Assembly: GCA_030407005.1 (NCBI GenBank)
Contig: JAUDYN010000009.1
Location: 2,480,001-2,544,000 of the forward strand
Source: Desarmillaria ectypa
Lineage: Eukaryota > Basidiomycota > Agaricomycetes > Agaricales > Physalacriaceae
Direction of reading: 5' to 3'
DNA: 64,000 bases
The translations under genes and the position numbers were made by a program. Below are positions 44,829 through 56,602 of this stretch, piece by piece (the stretch's first letter is position 1; every line of letters begins with the position of its first letter). Below the pieces are notes generated by a model. That model was given only the letters and a program-made list of their open reading frames with translations, made no database searches and had not been told where the DNA came from.

Positions 44829-45100
44829 CTTTTCCACCTGTCGCTCCATCCCTATTGTTGTACCTTACGGCTATAATCGATGTCCTGAAAATGACTGAAG
44901 ATTGGATTGTCTGGGTTCATATTTTCGATCGACCGCCGTTCTTATGCTGAGGGAAGATGTTTTGAAGGTCGGCTTGCCCGGAGTTCATGTCTGGATTACG
45001 GCTCTGACAGACCTATAGAGCCATTTGTTAATTCACTGGGAGGGGAGACTGCATATTCATTTATAATAAGAAAAGCGTCGAAATTTGCCTACCCTTTCCA

Positions 45101-47302
45101 TGGATCTTACTGAGAAACTCGCCGTGAACACCATCCGTACCCTCGCCGCCAACCTGGCGGAGCAATTCAAGGGCGGTCACCCCAGTAGTGTCATGGGACT
45201 TGATCTCATTCATGTAGCCATGCTATGCATTTAAACCCCAAGAATCCCGACAAGTTCGTGGGGCCATGCTTGTTTGTGGCGGTACGTACATCCACCTCCA
45301 TCTGTCTGGGTACGACGCATGGACGTTGAAGCAGTATCATAATCCTTACTTGGGGATTACTGTTGGGCATCCGGAGATTGAGTTCCCGTGTATCGAGCTG
45401 ACGACGGGGTTGCCTGGGCTGGATATTGCGAATACGGTGTGGTTGGTTATTGCGTCTAAGCACCTGGCTGCGACACTTTCCGGTTTTTGGTGTGTATTAG
45501 CGTCTTGCTTTCAAATGCTTTCTCTGATGTAGACAATAGAGTCTACTGCTTGTGAGCAACACCGAAGGCGTCTGACAAGATGGACACTCTTGCTGCTCAT
45601 TTGGAGCTCGATTAGCTCACTGTGATCTGCGACGAAAATTCCGTGACTGTCGACGGGTCGATTGACCTTTGCTCCACTGATGATACCTCCTCGAAGATGA
45701 GAGCATATGGATTCCATGTTCTCATGATGGGAATAATGACGTAAGTCTCTGTCCATCTATTGCGCTCAAGTCGCTGATTAGTATCGCAGCTCTATGACGT
45801 AATCTCTGTCCTCGAAACTGCGAAAACTATCAGAGATAAGCCAATATCCATTGACATTCGCCTGACCATCGGGTACGGCTTGCGGAAAGCCAGCACCTGC
45901 TCTGCGCGCGGTGCAGCTCTCGGAGATACAGAAGTCACACACGTCAAGGGGTAGTTCGGTTCTGATGTCAACGAAAAGTTCGTCGTTCTTCAAGAAGTCT
46001 ACGGTACGCTCCTTGGTTACCCCACTTTCTTCCGGTCTGATATATTTCCCAGACTGTTTCTCTCCTCTTACTGAGCCTGATGCCCAGTATGAGTCCCCCT
46101 TGACTGAGCTGTTCCGTACGAGTTACGCATGAGAATACCTTGCGGAATACGCTGAGCTTAACTCTCGCGTGTATGCAAAAGAAGCGCCGAAATTCGATGC
46201 TTCTCTACTTCTATCGAAAAATGAACTTACGAAAGCTCCGCAAGCCACACGAAAGTCGTCTCATACCGTCGCTCCCTGGTACAGGTCCCTGATGCTCGGC
46301 TCCGCGAACCTGATGGAGGGTACCCTTGTTCAAGAAGTATGACGAGGAAAGGGCTCGAGGTGATGGTCGAGCTCCAACATGTATGCCTTTTTCCCTTCTT
46401 CTCCGACTTTTATCTAAGCTAATCTAGGAGTCTTTTAGCCTTCGACCTGGCCGGTAGACCAAGTATGGGATACGCGAGGTCGCTATGATCGGCGTAGCCA
46501 ATAGGTTGCACGCATATCAGAATGGGTTCATCTATCATCCCTATATCCTCTTCTTACTTCCAGTTCTGGTTCTACGCTATTTTTGGGGTGCTTATGTCGG
46601 TGTTGCAGTCTGCGTTTCAAGGGGATCGATATGTATGACTCTATTAGTTGGACAGAGAGGGACCGACTCACCAGAGTATTACTGTTTCCCCTTTCATCGA
46701 AGAGTTATGTACTAATCCTTACTGTTTAGTCTAGGAACCTTTTTCCGCGCGTTCCTTAATTGCAACCTCCCCCGGCCCGCAGACGTCGAGATCATGTGTC
46801 TAAACCGGGAGGCAGTGCTTCGTCTTGACGGAATTGATTGTTCCGAAGTGAAGAAGGGCGCCGATACCGTCTGGGAGTCCCATAAGAACGGAGTACCTGA
46901 GATCATGTTCATCGGTACCAGCTCTGAGGTGGCACTGTGCCTCAAAGTAGGCAAGCTTCTCGAGCCGGGGCCTGTATGGGTCATGTTGATGCCTTCGCAT
47001 GACCATTTTATCTGGGACGATCTACTTGGAGTTGGGAAAGCGCTTGTGATGGCTGGCGAGGCGTGGGGGAGCTACGGCTGGGCAAGGTGGGCCCATACGA
47101 GCGTGTCGATGCACACGATTGGCTTGTCTGTGCCTCAGGACGCATTGTAAGAGATATTCTGGCTCGGGCTGCAGACGGTGGTGGACAAGACCGGGGATTT
47201 GATGAGCAGGAGGACGGGGTGATTGAAATGCCTGGTGTGGGAGAGTTTGAGGAGGTGCTGGTTGGATATGCGAAGATGCATGCCGAACCACATATTCTTT
47301 AG
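45101..47302 (+). pseudogene. transketolase / dihydroxyacetone synthase-like pseudogene
   Basis: The enzyme family uses thiamine diphosphate to move two-carbon units: transketolase in the pentose phosphate pathway, dihydroxyacetone synthase with formaldehyde. Seen in order: LAVNTIRTLAANLAEQFKGG and HPSSVMGL (start at 45101); NPKNPDKFV; LHLSGYDAWTLKQYH and VGHPEIEFPCIELTTGLPGL; LTVICDENSVTVDGSID with TDDTSSKMRAYGFHVL; then at the other end VWESHKNGVPEIMFIGTSSE, VALCLKVGKLLEPGPVWV and, in another frame, HTSVSMHTIGLSVPQDAL; last VGEFEEVLVGYAKMH to a stop at 47302. Lesions include TAG at 45613-45615 and at 45952-45954 and several frame changes; the middle (46.0-46.7 kb, pyrimidine-binding domain) is almost unreadable. 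The downstream tail after 'PQDAL' is longer than in transketolase and fits dihydroxyacetone synthase better, but this is not firm. Confidence 0.75.
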
Positions 47303-47558
47303 GGTCGTTAATATCCTTGACCTTTGTGATCTCGTACTTGAGTAATGATTATTTCAATCACGGTCTTTTTTTTTGTTTAAACGCGTCCTCCGGCAATTGC
47401 CACTGCAGTCACGCACTCGACTTCAAATTCAAATTCATAAGTAAACTCTCTTGTTTCCTCTCAACCACTATCATCTGATAGAAGTTTGTGACCTGACTGC
47501 TCAGTAACCAGCGTGAGTTCTCGTCATAAAAAAAAATCTCTTTATTTATTTGCAACAG

Positions 47559-48907
47559 ATGACACCACTCCCCCAAGAACTTTTCGATGCCATCGTCGAC
47601 GAAACACAAAACGGACCAGAGAACCGACGGAAGACTCTCTTGTCCTGCAGTCTAGCTAACAAGTCCTTCCTTCAGAGAACCAGGAAACATCTGTTCCATA
47701 GTCTTTTATTTTCGACAGCCGAACAATTCCACAATTTCTATCAAATCTGCCAGACCTCGCTCGTTGATATTCCACCTTTGGTCAAAACTCTTTGCATCGA
47801 TAACGAACGCATGAAGGGTCTGGATTCGGACGAGATACTCCCCCGCGCCATTTCATCCTTTACGAGCATGAAGAGCATCCATTTACGCTGCTTGGATTGG
47901 GACGACCTCAGTGCTGCCACTCGACATGCATTGGGCGCCCATAAGTTCCATTCTATCAGCTTCGACTGTTGTATATTCAAGAACTCTGCACTGTTGTGCG
48001 CCTTTACCTCAGGGTCTTCTGCCACCCTTTGCCGACTCTCCTTTGCCAGAAGCGAAATCCTCACGCAGGACTATCAGGCATTCGTGGGAGCCAAGCCGGA
48101 GATTGAACACTTGATTCTATACGGACAGGGAGCCAGGGCGTTTGATATGCATTTGCTGCTGTCGAGAAGTTTCTCCCCTATCGGGTTCAGCTCGCTGCGG
48201 ATTTTGGATATTTGCATCAATACGCAGGAGCATGTCGATTCTATACAGACATTCTTGGATAGCGCTACAACTCCTCTTGAAGAACTCAAGGTTTTCCACC
48301 TTGCAAAAGACTTCTCGGGTACATTTTATCTTTGTATCTCCTTGTATGATTAACCATGAACCTCTAACAGGCCCCCTTGATACGGATTGGCTAGATATTT
48401 CTCTCGTATTGGACAATGTCCGCTCACTCACTATCACGTTAGACGACTATGACCTGCCTGAATATTCCGACGCCGTCCTTCTTGAGTGGTGGACACAAAG
48501 CATCGGGTGTTGCGGGCCCGAGAGCAAACTGGAGCATGTCACCTTACGTGTGAGACCCAACGACATACTGGGGATCCGTGCGTTTGATGCAGAAGACTTA
48601 TGGGAAAGTTTTGGGAGGGCTTTGGGCCGTGCTGAAGTCAAGACCCTTTTGGTGGAGGTGCATCCTACGTACGCACAACAAGAGTCATCAGACGCAATCT
48701 ACGTAAGGAATGCAATTCATCGTAGGTTGCCGTGGAGCATTATGAGGTGGGGTGTAGATGCTAGGGCTTGGATCGTTTATCTTGGTTAGTATTCTTTTTT
48801 TTCGCTCGCTCGCTGTAATGTGCTCATGGATATTTACTGTAGATTCTCCAGAAGCACTCGACTATGGGTCGCATGGTGCGCAGGGCCCGTTCTCGTCTTC
48901 CAATTGA
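47559..48907 (+). CDS. F-box-like protein, 412 aa
   Basis: Three exons: 47559-48318, 48371-48784, 48843-48907; both introns (52 and 58 bp) are GT/AG and keep frame. The N-terminal F-box-like motif MTPLPQELFDAIVDETQ (residues 1-17) with LLSCSLANKSFLQRTRKHLF gives the Skp1-binding helices. The rest is the leucine-rich, substrate-ranking part of fungal F-box proteins (SIHLRCLDWDDLS, FSSLRILDICINTQEHVDSI, VRSLTITLDDYDLPEYSD, VKTLLVEVHPTY). Without the third exon the frame would stop at 48789 with a 392-aa product; the GTTAGT donor, acceptor and protein-like DSPEALDYGSHGAQGPFSSS favour the longer form. A decayed tandem copy follows at once downstream. Confidence 0.75.
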
Positions 48908-49072
48908 TGCATAAAAATACGTTCAATCAGCCAGTCTGGAAATTACGATTTGAGTATTTATGACGGAAGTAAATTTGATCCTGAATCTTTTATATGAGTC
49001 TATAGATATCCGAGTCGTTCGCGTCTTGTATTTGGGTTCGATGTAATTACACCATCTCTCATTATTCTAAAA

Positions 49073-50155
49073 TTGACCATACCTGAATATCCCGCTTCAA
49101 ATTCGAATTCATCGATTTTACCTTCAACCACCATCATCGACAAACGTACGGTCAGCGTACGGTCAGTACTAGTTCTGAAGATGAAGAAGCTTCCCATTAT
49201 TGGTTCCTTCCCTCAAATAGCCTCACTTTTACCAGAGCTCGTCGACGCCATCGTGGACGAATGCCAAAATGACGAAATGCCAAGCTGTGGGAACGGTGGA
49301 GGACCTTTTTGTCTTGCAGTCTTGTTAACAAGTCCTTCATTCCAAGGGCGAGGAAGTACCTTTTTTTGAGCCTGGTTCTGACAACAGGTAAACGGCGCCG
49401 CGAGTTCTATGATATTTTCCAGTCGTCCGTCGTTGATATTCCCTTCCTGGTGGCATCGCTCTGTATCGACAACGATTGGATAGTGTGGATTCAGAAAACA
49501 AGTTCCCCCGCATCCTCTCGTTATTCTTCAACGTGAAGAGCATTAATTTACCATGATTGGAGTGGGATAACGTCAAAGACACCGCTAGGCGGACACTGGC
49601 CTCTCACGCATTCCAGTGCATGAATTCGATGTCTGCCAATTCGCAAACTCGGCGTTATTGTAGTCGTTTATCTCTGGATCTTCTGCTAGCCTTTGATAAC
49701 GAGATGCTGACCCGTTGGTAGGAATATTTTATAGGACCAAGGCTTGCGATCGAGCGTTTGATTGTCTACGGACAGAGAGAGGAGACGTTTGATATGGAAT
49801 TGCTGATGCAGGGGATATTCTCTCCAATTTTCTTATAATCCGGTGTATTCTGGACATCCGCATAGGTGTGCTGGAGCATTTTCTCTGTATTCAGAAATTT
49901 CTGGATAGAACCAAGGCCTCGATTCGTGAACTGAAGTTTTCTCACCTGCAATAAAGTCACTCGTGCACGTCATATTTTATTATTTCTTCTACGAATACTC
50001 CATGAATTTCTGCTAGGCTTCGGCATCAGTAATTGGACAGGCATACCCCTCCGACTTGGCAGCCTACGCTCCGTCACCATCATACCCGACGACTACCACC
50101 AGCATCCCCAGGCTAATCTTATCTGTATGCGGTGGATCAATAAGTCTCGATTGTG
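49073..50155 (+). pseudogene. tandem F-box-like pseudogene
   Basis: Colinear with the gene just upstream: LLPELVDAIVDECQ (49.23-49.26 kb) matches LPQELFDAIVDETQ; SCSLVNKSFIPRARKYLF (49.31-49.37) matches SCSLANKSFLQRTRKHLF; SSVVDIPFLVASLCIDN matches TSLVDIPPLVKTLCIDN; the DNA near 49.79 kb (TTTGATATGGAATTGCTGATG) matches TTTGATATGCATTTGCTGCTG; and near 50.05 kb LRSVTIIPDDY matches VRSLTITLDDY. The frame is lost between 'DECQ' and 'SCSL' and again after 'CIDND', so it is dead. Its leader also resembles the 5' region of the live copy, so the promoter was duplicated too. Confidence 0.7.
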
Positions 50156-50159
50156 TAGA

Positions 50160-51721
50160 GCCCCGCCTCTAGGCTCGAGCGAGTTACGTTTCGCGTCGCA
50201 TCACATACAGTAAGCCTGTGGAGAGATTTAGACGCTAAATTCTCTAACACGGGTGAATTTGTTTCGTTCCTTTGAGTTGGAGATAGTACTATCGCCCTAC
50301 TAGGATACAGGTGTTGTGCTTCTGGCCAAAGTTGCAATTGAACGCCAGCTTTCGAACTTGATGATGCGGAACATAGCTCAGGTTCGTACATGCAAGCCTG
50401 TGCTGAACATAATATAGCATACCGTGTTTTCCTTGTGGATCCTGAAACTATAGGCTCACTAACGTTGTTCGATAACGGAGTGCATAGTGTCTAAACCCGT
50501 TTTCGTCTTCTCAACAATAAAATGACGATATATTTAGCTTCGACTGACTTGCTTCACAATGGACGTCAAAGTCAACATCTGGTATGACGAGCTTCTGACT
50601 GACATAAGAAAAAATTGGGGTCTGATTTCGGCAACGTGAAGAAGAAGAATAGGATCCCCGGTGTCGGGTAGGGCGTGACTGCGGGCGAAAAATATATAAG
50701 GCTGCTCGTGCCACCTCTTTGAAACCCGCGATACTCGTTTCTTCCTATTCCATTCGTGGTTCCATCCGTTCGGTGGCCTATCGCTCCGAAAACGGATGGC
50801 CCTGAAACGGGGCCGAATCTCTTAAGGGGAGGGGATCGATGAACAGGGTGTACCTGACGTTTAAATGAACAGGGAAGCAAGGGGAAATTCAAGATCATGA
50901 ATGAGTATTATTACGCCTACGCATAGCGGGAATTGAAGCGTAGACCAAGAATGCTATCATCTTCTCATTCTGCAGGCGAGAGAACAGAAATGTACTATAC
51001 AGAGCACCGGATTTTTGTTGGTACGACGACATGAATATCGAACTAGAGTAGTCTGCAAATATGTAACGCTACGTTAGCATGGTGGTGGTTGGTAGAAGAA
51101 TTAAAAATCACAGTCCGGATGTATCCGCATTCGGCCATCACCGAAAACAGATACCGTACGACAGGGTTCTCGACCTCCCTGCTTCCTCCTACTCACCTCA
51201 CGGCGTGCATGCGTAATTCGTTGTCGGCCTGCTTATTTCCTCATGCCTCTTGGGTTGTATCTCTTCCCCTTGATTTCATTTGCTTGATATTCTTTGACAA
51301 GGATCTCGCTGGCAATATATAGATTGATAAATTCCAATGCTGATACCTCAATTTTTGGTCGAGAATAGCAACTTGACTAGGAAAATTATGAATTAAGCGT
51401 GGCTACAGGGTGCGTCAACGAAGTTGATCTATGGAGGGTACCAACCTTACGGCCGCCTAGAGACTTCTCATCATAGAGGCGCATTTTTTCCACTGACAAC
51501 CCTGGTTCATTTATTTGTGACAAATGACGGCACGACATGGCTCGACAATAACCAGACACCTTGTTCTCAACCTCGACTCGACATTTCCACCGCGAGCACG
51601 ACCACGAGCTCCTGCGTTTACTTTGGCCTGGGAAGGCAAGAATGGTTATGTTCAGCATGAGTCTCTGGTACGTTGCACTTGCTGTCTCGGTGAAAGGAAT
51701 CACTCACGTGTTCCAAGGTTC
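50160..51721. other. no gene seen
   Basis: Only scattered frames, including one of 108 codons on the minus strand at 50,572-50,898 with no recognisable feature. No repeat seen. Confidence 0.35.
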
Positions 51722-52782
51722 ATGGTTCTCCTCTTCCTGGTGCCATCCTTTGCCCTAAATATCACAGTTCCCAGCATCGTGCACACAGGCGAACCGACCA
51801 CTTTGTATCTCATTCATTCCCGCCACGATCCGTCCGAGCTCTTTTTGAAAAAAGTTTGCGAACAAAATGGCCAGTCGCTTTTGTCGAGTGAAGCGGTTTG
51901 GGTGAACAATTTTACGAGAAATACGAATGCCTCGCTACGGTTTAATGAAAATGGGTGAGCCATGATGCTGTATATCTGGGATTGTTACTGATTCTCCGTG
52001 CTCGTGCTCTGTAGCTTGTTCACTATACATGCCTATGCAAGATCAGAGTACGAAAACTTGTTATCCTTTGATCAATGACTAAAAATGGTCTAGTCCTTCC
52101 ATCGATGACATACCACTCGCGCAGAGTCAGCCGTTCGAAGTGCAGCGAGTAGATACAATCGCACGAGTAACTACGACTAGTACCTCCTCGTCGTTCGTTA
52201 AACTCGCTTCCTTGACTGTTATTTATCCACTGATCGCTCTTCAGAACTTCTGAAGCTACCCAATTCACCGCCACCGCCATAGCGGCTTCTTCGGGTGGAC
52301 GTGGTATCCCGGCCGGTGCCATTATCGGGGTCGCCATAGCGTCTGTTATATTCCTCACCACGAGCGCCCTTCTCCTATACCTGTTCATTCGAGACAGGAG
52401 GAAGCGCGCAAAAAACAACTTGGACACAGAATTCAATCCAAAACACTCAGAGAAAAAGGGCGACCATGACGTAAAGCCGGAACGCGTCGCGAGGCCTACC
52501 TTGGCGCCGCACCCTCGGTCCGTTCGGAATTCGTTGATATCTTTGGAGGCGAGACAGGCAGCGGCCTTACGCGATTTGAGGGAGCAAATTGGTTCCCTCC
52601 GGCGGAGCCTTGCAGGTGCTTTCAAGTCTGAATCCCGGGCGGAATTTGGGGAAAGACTGGGTCATGAGAAGAGTGATTCCCTGGGGAGCCAGTTCCGGTT
52701 GTGGGTAGATCGTAGTAACCAGGAGACGCCGCCACCAGAATACTTGTCTCACCGGTCTTCTGTCGGTATAAGCGCGGGGTAA
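51722..52782 (+). CDS. single-pass membrane protein with coiled-coil tail, 299 aa
   Basis: Four exons: 51722-51954, 52015-52047, 52094-52189, 52245-52782, GT/AG and in frame. The signal peptide is MVLLFLVPSFALN, right after the ATG. The ectodomain begins ITVPSIVHTGEPTTLYLIHS, with N-glycosylation sites (NFT, NAS); a short Thr/Ser stretch (TTTSTSSTSEATQF) leads to a Gly-rich hinge (SSGGRGIPAGAIIG) and one membrane helix (VAIASVIFLTTSALLLYLFI) at about residue 150, followed by a basic stop-transfer RDRRKRAK. The cytosolic tail has a heptad-like region (LEARQAAALRDLREQIGSLR). This architecture (Ser/Thr-rich ectodomain, AxxG-type helix, basic stop) is widespread in Agaricomycetes, resembling wall-stress sensors such as Mid2-type proteins in layout only. 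Function unknown. Confidence 0.75.
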
Positions 52783-53413
52783 TGGCAGTGTAAATTATTG
52801 ATATCTTTGTTTATATTTCTGCATTCGCTGGATGGTTTTGGATCAGTACGATGTTGTATACCAGCTGAATCGTGTACAGGAGACGCGTTTTTTACTATAT
52901 CAATCCAGTATTTCGACGTAATGAGATGGTGCCGGCTGTCATGTGAGGACGAGGAATCAAATATTTGCAATTTTGGGAGGAACAGGCCAGCCTTCAATGG
53001 TTAATTTTCTCATAGCCGATGTAACACCAAAAGGAGGTATATCACGTCAGACTTTTGGTTTTTGCTGAAGGGATGGTAAGGAGTCCCAAGTCTCATCTAA
53101 CCTTACTCGATGCTCACGTATCCCTTAATCTGCATGCGTCGACAACATCTTTGAGCACGGAGACGTACGACGGTCAAATATTCATCCACCATCCAAAGAC
53201 AGTACCTAAGGCCTTGATTCTCACGGATTTGTGAATACTTACAAGTTTTATGAAAAGCATTTAATTGAGTGAATCCACAATCCAATGCCACTCCAGCGCC
53301 GAATATGGTTGATGATTCTACCTCAATGGTTTACGTTCATCCATCGTGACTGTCGTGCGAGTTTACGTGTTCCTGGGTACTATATTGTCTACGTTATCTC
53401 TCTTTTCGTTACC
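52783..53413. other. no gene seen
   Basis: Spacer between the membrane protein gene and the P450 pseudogene; nothing coding-like. Confidence 0.3.
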
Positions 53414-55606
53414 ATGATGGCCCGGCCGCCTGCTTTGCTCGCTTGTGTCCTCTTGGCTTTTCTTACTGTATTTATACGTTTGCATCGACGGCCAAGGTCG
53501 CTACCACCAGGCCCGCCTGGTTATTGGTTGTTCGGGAATGAGATCCCTACTAAGCGGTACGTCGTTCGTAGCATGTTCTGCTACCATCATTTCATTCTGG
53601 CAGGGCTTTCTTGAACTACGAAGAATGGACAAAGAAGTACGGTCCGGTTTATTCACTGACTCGATTTGGAAAAGTGTATATCGTCGTTGGCCGATACAAT
53701 GTGGGTTCGTATTTTATGCTCGGTACTAAGACTAATGTTCGATTCATTATTCCTAGGCCACTGTGGAAGTAATGGAGAAGGGTGGTACACAGACATCTGA
53801 CAGACCAAGGTCTATTTCCGCCTCTGAGATGTTCTCTGGAGGTCTCAGGACAATTCTGCTGAATGATACACCGAGGTGGAGAACCTTGAACAGGTTGATT
53901 ATCTATCTGGGCAAACGCGAAGCTAATGCTAACGTTTCTTTTATTAGGGCCTTCCATTCACACTTAAAGACCAACAAAGCAGCGGCTTAAGAGCCTATAC
54001 ACCTCCGTCACGCAAAGAAACCTTAATATCCTCGACAAGCCAAAGAGGTTCACGGAGCACACAAAGATGCTCGTACTTTTTTCACTCGTGAGCGTTCAGC
54101 GAGCTTAGCTATTTAACTAGGTATGCAGCGTCTGTGATTCTTACTCCGACGTATGGGAAAACGACACCTATGGCATTCGATGATCCTGATCTTCAACAAA
54201 TGATTCGAGATGCAAACGGTTTGGAATGGCAATTCGCCCGGGCGCTTACCTCGTGGATACATTTCCCATTCTTCGATGGGTTCCTGGGTACCTTGCAGAA
54301 CTAAAGAGGTGGCATCAAGAATCGCTTGCGTTATGCCGTCGGAGTTTGGGGTATGTTCGGGCTAGGATGGTTGGTGCTTTGAACATTGGCTTTTACTGGA
54401 AGATATGTATGTGCATATTCTAGGATGCTGGGGAAGAAGTACCGGATTGTTTTGCGAAGGGCCTGTTGGATAACGAGAAGATGTCGTTTAACCAGGCGGC
54501 ATTTCTTGCTGGATTGATGTTTACTGCTGGATCGAATACAGTTAGTTTTCCTTGTTCCTGCTTTGTGCTGACTGCCGAAATCTTTTAGACCGAGGCTGCT
54601 ATAACTTTCGTTATCATGGCGGCTGCCTGTTTTCATGATACAGCGAAGGACGTACAAGACGAGACTGATGAAGTATTTCCTCACGAACGATGTCGGTAAT
54701 TTCTGCGTCTTCAGGGAGATTCTTAGTGAATGCGAAATGGGTAGGCCCGACGTTTGAGGATAGGGATCGTCTCCCGCAAGTTATGGCGTTTGTTTTCGAG
54801 TGTTTTATGTGGTGAGTACGTTTTTCTCTAAGGTTCTTATGCAGCCGTTGACAGAGGCTTCGGAAAGGCGACCGTTGTTCCCACGCGGTTGGCATTCACT
54901 GCTTCAGTGGTTTATCTACCGATAACGAGCTGATTTTATATTAGGAATTGCGCATGCGGCTTCTCAGGATTTCATTTGGGTTAGTGCTTTTGCGACTCTA
55001 TGGATCCTTCTTCCAAACGCTCTTCAAAATAGCAAGACTATGTGATTCCCAAAGGACCTACTATTATCGCTTCGCCTTGGTATGTCTGTGTTCCTGTGAA
55101 TTCGAATGTGCTTTTCTTACCAATGATAACAGGTCAATATTCCGTACTCCTAATATCTTTCACAACCCCGAGGTCTTTGATCCTCAAAGATGGATCATTG
55201 ACGGTAAAGTGAGGGAAAAAATCAAACAATTCGTTTATGGATTCGGTCGGAGGCGAGATTTCTTATGTACGTTTATACCTAGCCGAGTTGCTGATGTAGT
55301 TATCGGTAGAGTTTGTCCCGGATCACGCGTTGCGAATAGGTGAACCTTTTCCGCTTTTATTTTCTTCGGATGTTGACTTTATATGTGGTGACAAGGTCGC
55401 TGTTCATTAATACGGCGCTTATTTTATGGGCTTTTGATATTGTTGCGACTGAGAAGATTGACTCGATGGCGTTTGCTAATGAGCCAGGTATGCATCCGGG
55501 AAGTTTTGGGGTCCGCTTTGATTTGCGGGTGGGGAAGGAGAAAGAGGATTGGATTAGGTCGGTGATCTCAAAATACATAATTTCAATTGTGTTCGGACGT
55601 GCTTAG
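53414..55606 (+). pseudogene. cytochrome P450 pseudogene
   Basis: Starts MMARPPALLACVLLAFLTVF (membrane anchor, 53414) then LPPGPPGYWLFGNEIPTK (proline hinge). Many exons are still well spliced: NYEEWTKKYGPVYSLTRFGK; ATVEVMEKGGTQTSDRPRSI; RWRTLNRAFHSHLK; YAASVILTPTYGKTTP; MAIRPGAYLVDTFPILRWVP; FLAGLMFTAGSNT (I-helix AGxxT); VMAFVFECFMWRPLLPRG (ExxR region, E-x-x-M-W-R here); GIAHAASQDFIWQDYVIPKG; FDPQRWIIDGK; and the heme loop FVYGFGRR + VCPGSRVA, ending at 55606. Lesions: TAA at 53988-53990 ('NKAAA-stop-EPIHLRHAKK'), a frame change near 54,024, and another near 54,210 ('LQQMIR' to 'CKRFGMAIRP'). The heme-ligand Cys and the rest are intact, so the loss seems recent. P450s of this type (CYP64/CYP5150-like wording) are common in mushrooms for secondary metabolism or xenobiotic oxidation. 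Confidence 0.75.
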
Positions 55607-56000
55607 TTTATAGACCGGGGAAGAACCCAATTGGAAGCGTTTGGATGAAGAAAAGTAATAGTATGATAAATGAAAAACCCAAGAAAATAGGAATGTTGCA
55701 GTGAGAAGAAGAGGGTTGTAGCTTTGGAAGAGAAACGGCCAGCATTCGTACGTTCCATCGTATCAAGGACAAAAAGCCCAACGTGGATCATCAGGATTCT
55801 CGCAATGCAACCCCTGGAATCTAGGGCACTGAACGGCAGAAAAAGGCCTTTCAGTTTCGTTGTCCATTGAGACCAGTCTACCCAGTGACCTCCACAAATA
55901 TGGAACGACGTTGATGATGATGGTCTCCCCAAGCCGTTAGCGTGTTCTGCTTGGGATTTCTATAGCCAGTCTGAAGTGGGGCGCTCAAGGACAGAATAGA
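55607..56000. other. no gene seen
   Basis: Spacer between the P450 pseudogene and a minus-strand F-box-like relic. Confidence 0.3.
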
Positions 56001-56592
56001 AAGGGTCTAGGTGACGGAAGGCGAGGATGATTTGGAGATGATTTAGCAAGGACGGCTTCGAACTTTTGATCGAGATGGATATGCGGGAACGTTACACCGG
56101 AATCGTTGGTGTGGAAGATGCATTACTATTTGATTGATGCAGTAGATGTATTTGGGTTGTAGGGGTGTCTTGAGCGGATGGAGGTTCCCAGACGTAGATG
56201 TCGTTTAGATAGAGGTATTGATGATTCTTCCATACGGAGTGTCGTTAACGGGTAGGTCGACAGGATGTAGGCGTCGCCGGTGGAGTTCTTGGGAGCCGGC
56301 GTGTAAGTGGATATGGTTGACTCTTCATTAACCATTGGTGAGTGGAATGGGTAAATGCGTAGGGACCTGACGAGAGGAAATATGGAACTGGTTTCAGTGA
56401 ATATGTGGGGTATCAGTTTCTGCTTTAAATTTGGATACTGCTCTAGGATGAGTACTCGGAAGATGTGGTGTCGGGCCCTGTCTCTGAAGGAACGGGATAC
56501 GAAGAGGAGATTCGCTAGGGTTTGGTGGTCTTTTGGAGCTCGTCTACAATGCGGTCGACCAGCCCCTGGGGAAGGTTGAATTCTCTGGACAT
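56000..56592 (-). pseudogene. F-box-like pseudogene with one early frameshift
   Basis: ATG at 56592 begins MSREFNLPQGLVDRIVDELQ, a good F-box start, and reads KTTKP then TAG. One base over, the frame continues TLANLLFVSRSFRDRARHHI, which is the second half of the same F-box, and stays open to 56126 (FPLVRSLRIYPFHSP, TPAPKNSTGDAYIL). A single-base change near 56,520 separates the halves. The body is short compared with the live copies, so the 3' part is probably lost as well. Confidence 0.6.
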
Positions 56593-56602
56593 GGTAGGGC
56601 AT

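Noticed and set aside
49337..49582. 81-aa minus-strand ORF in the tandem F-box region
   Set aside because: Antisense to a stretch that aligns with the live F-box-like gene upstream.
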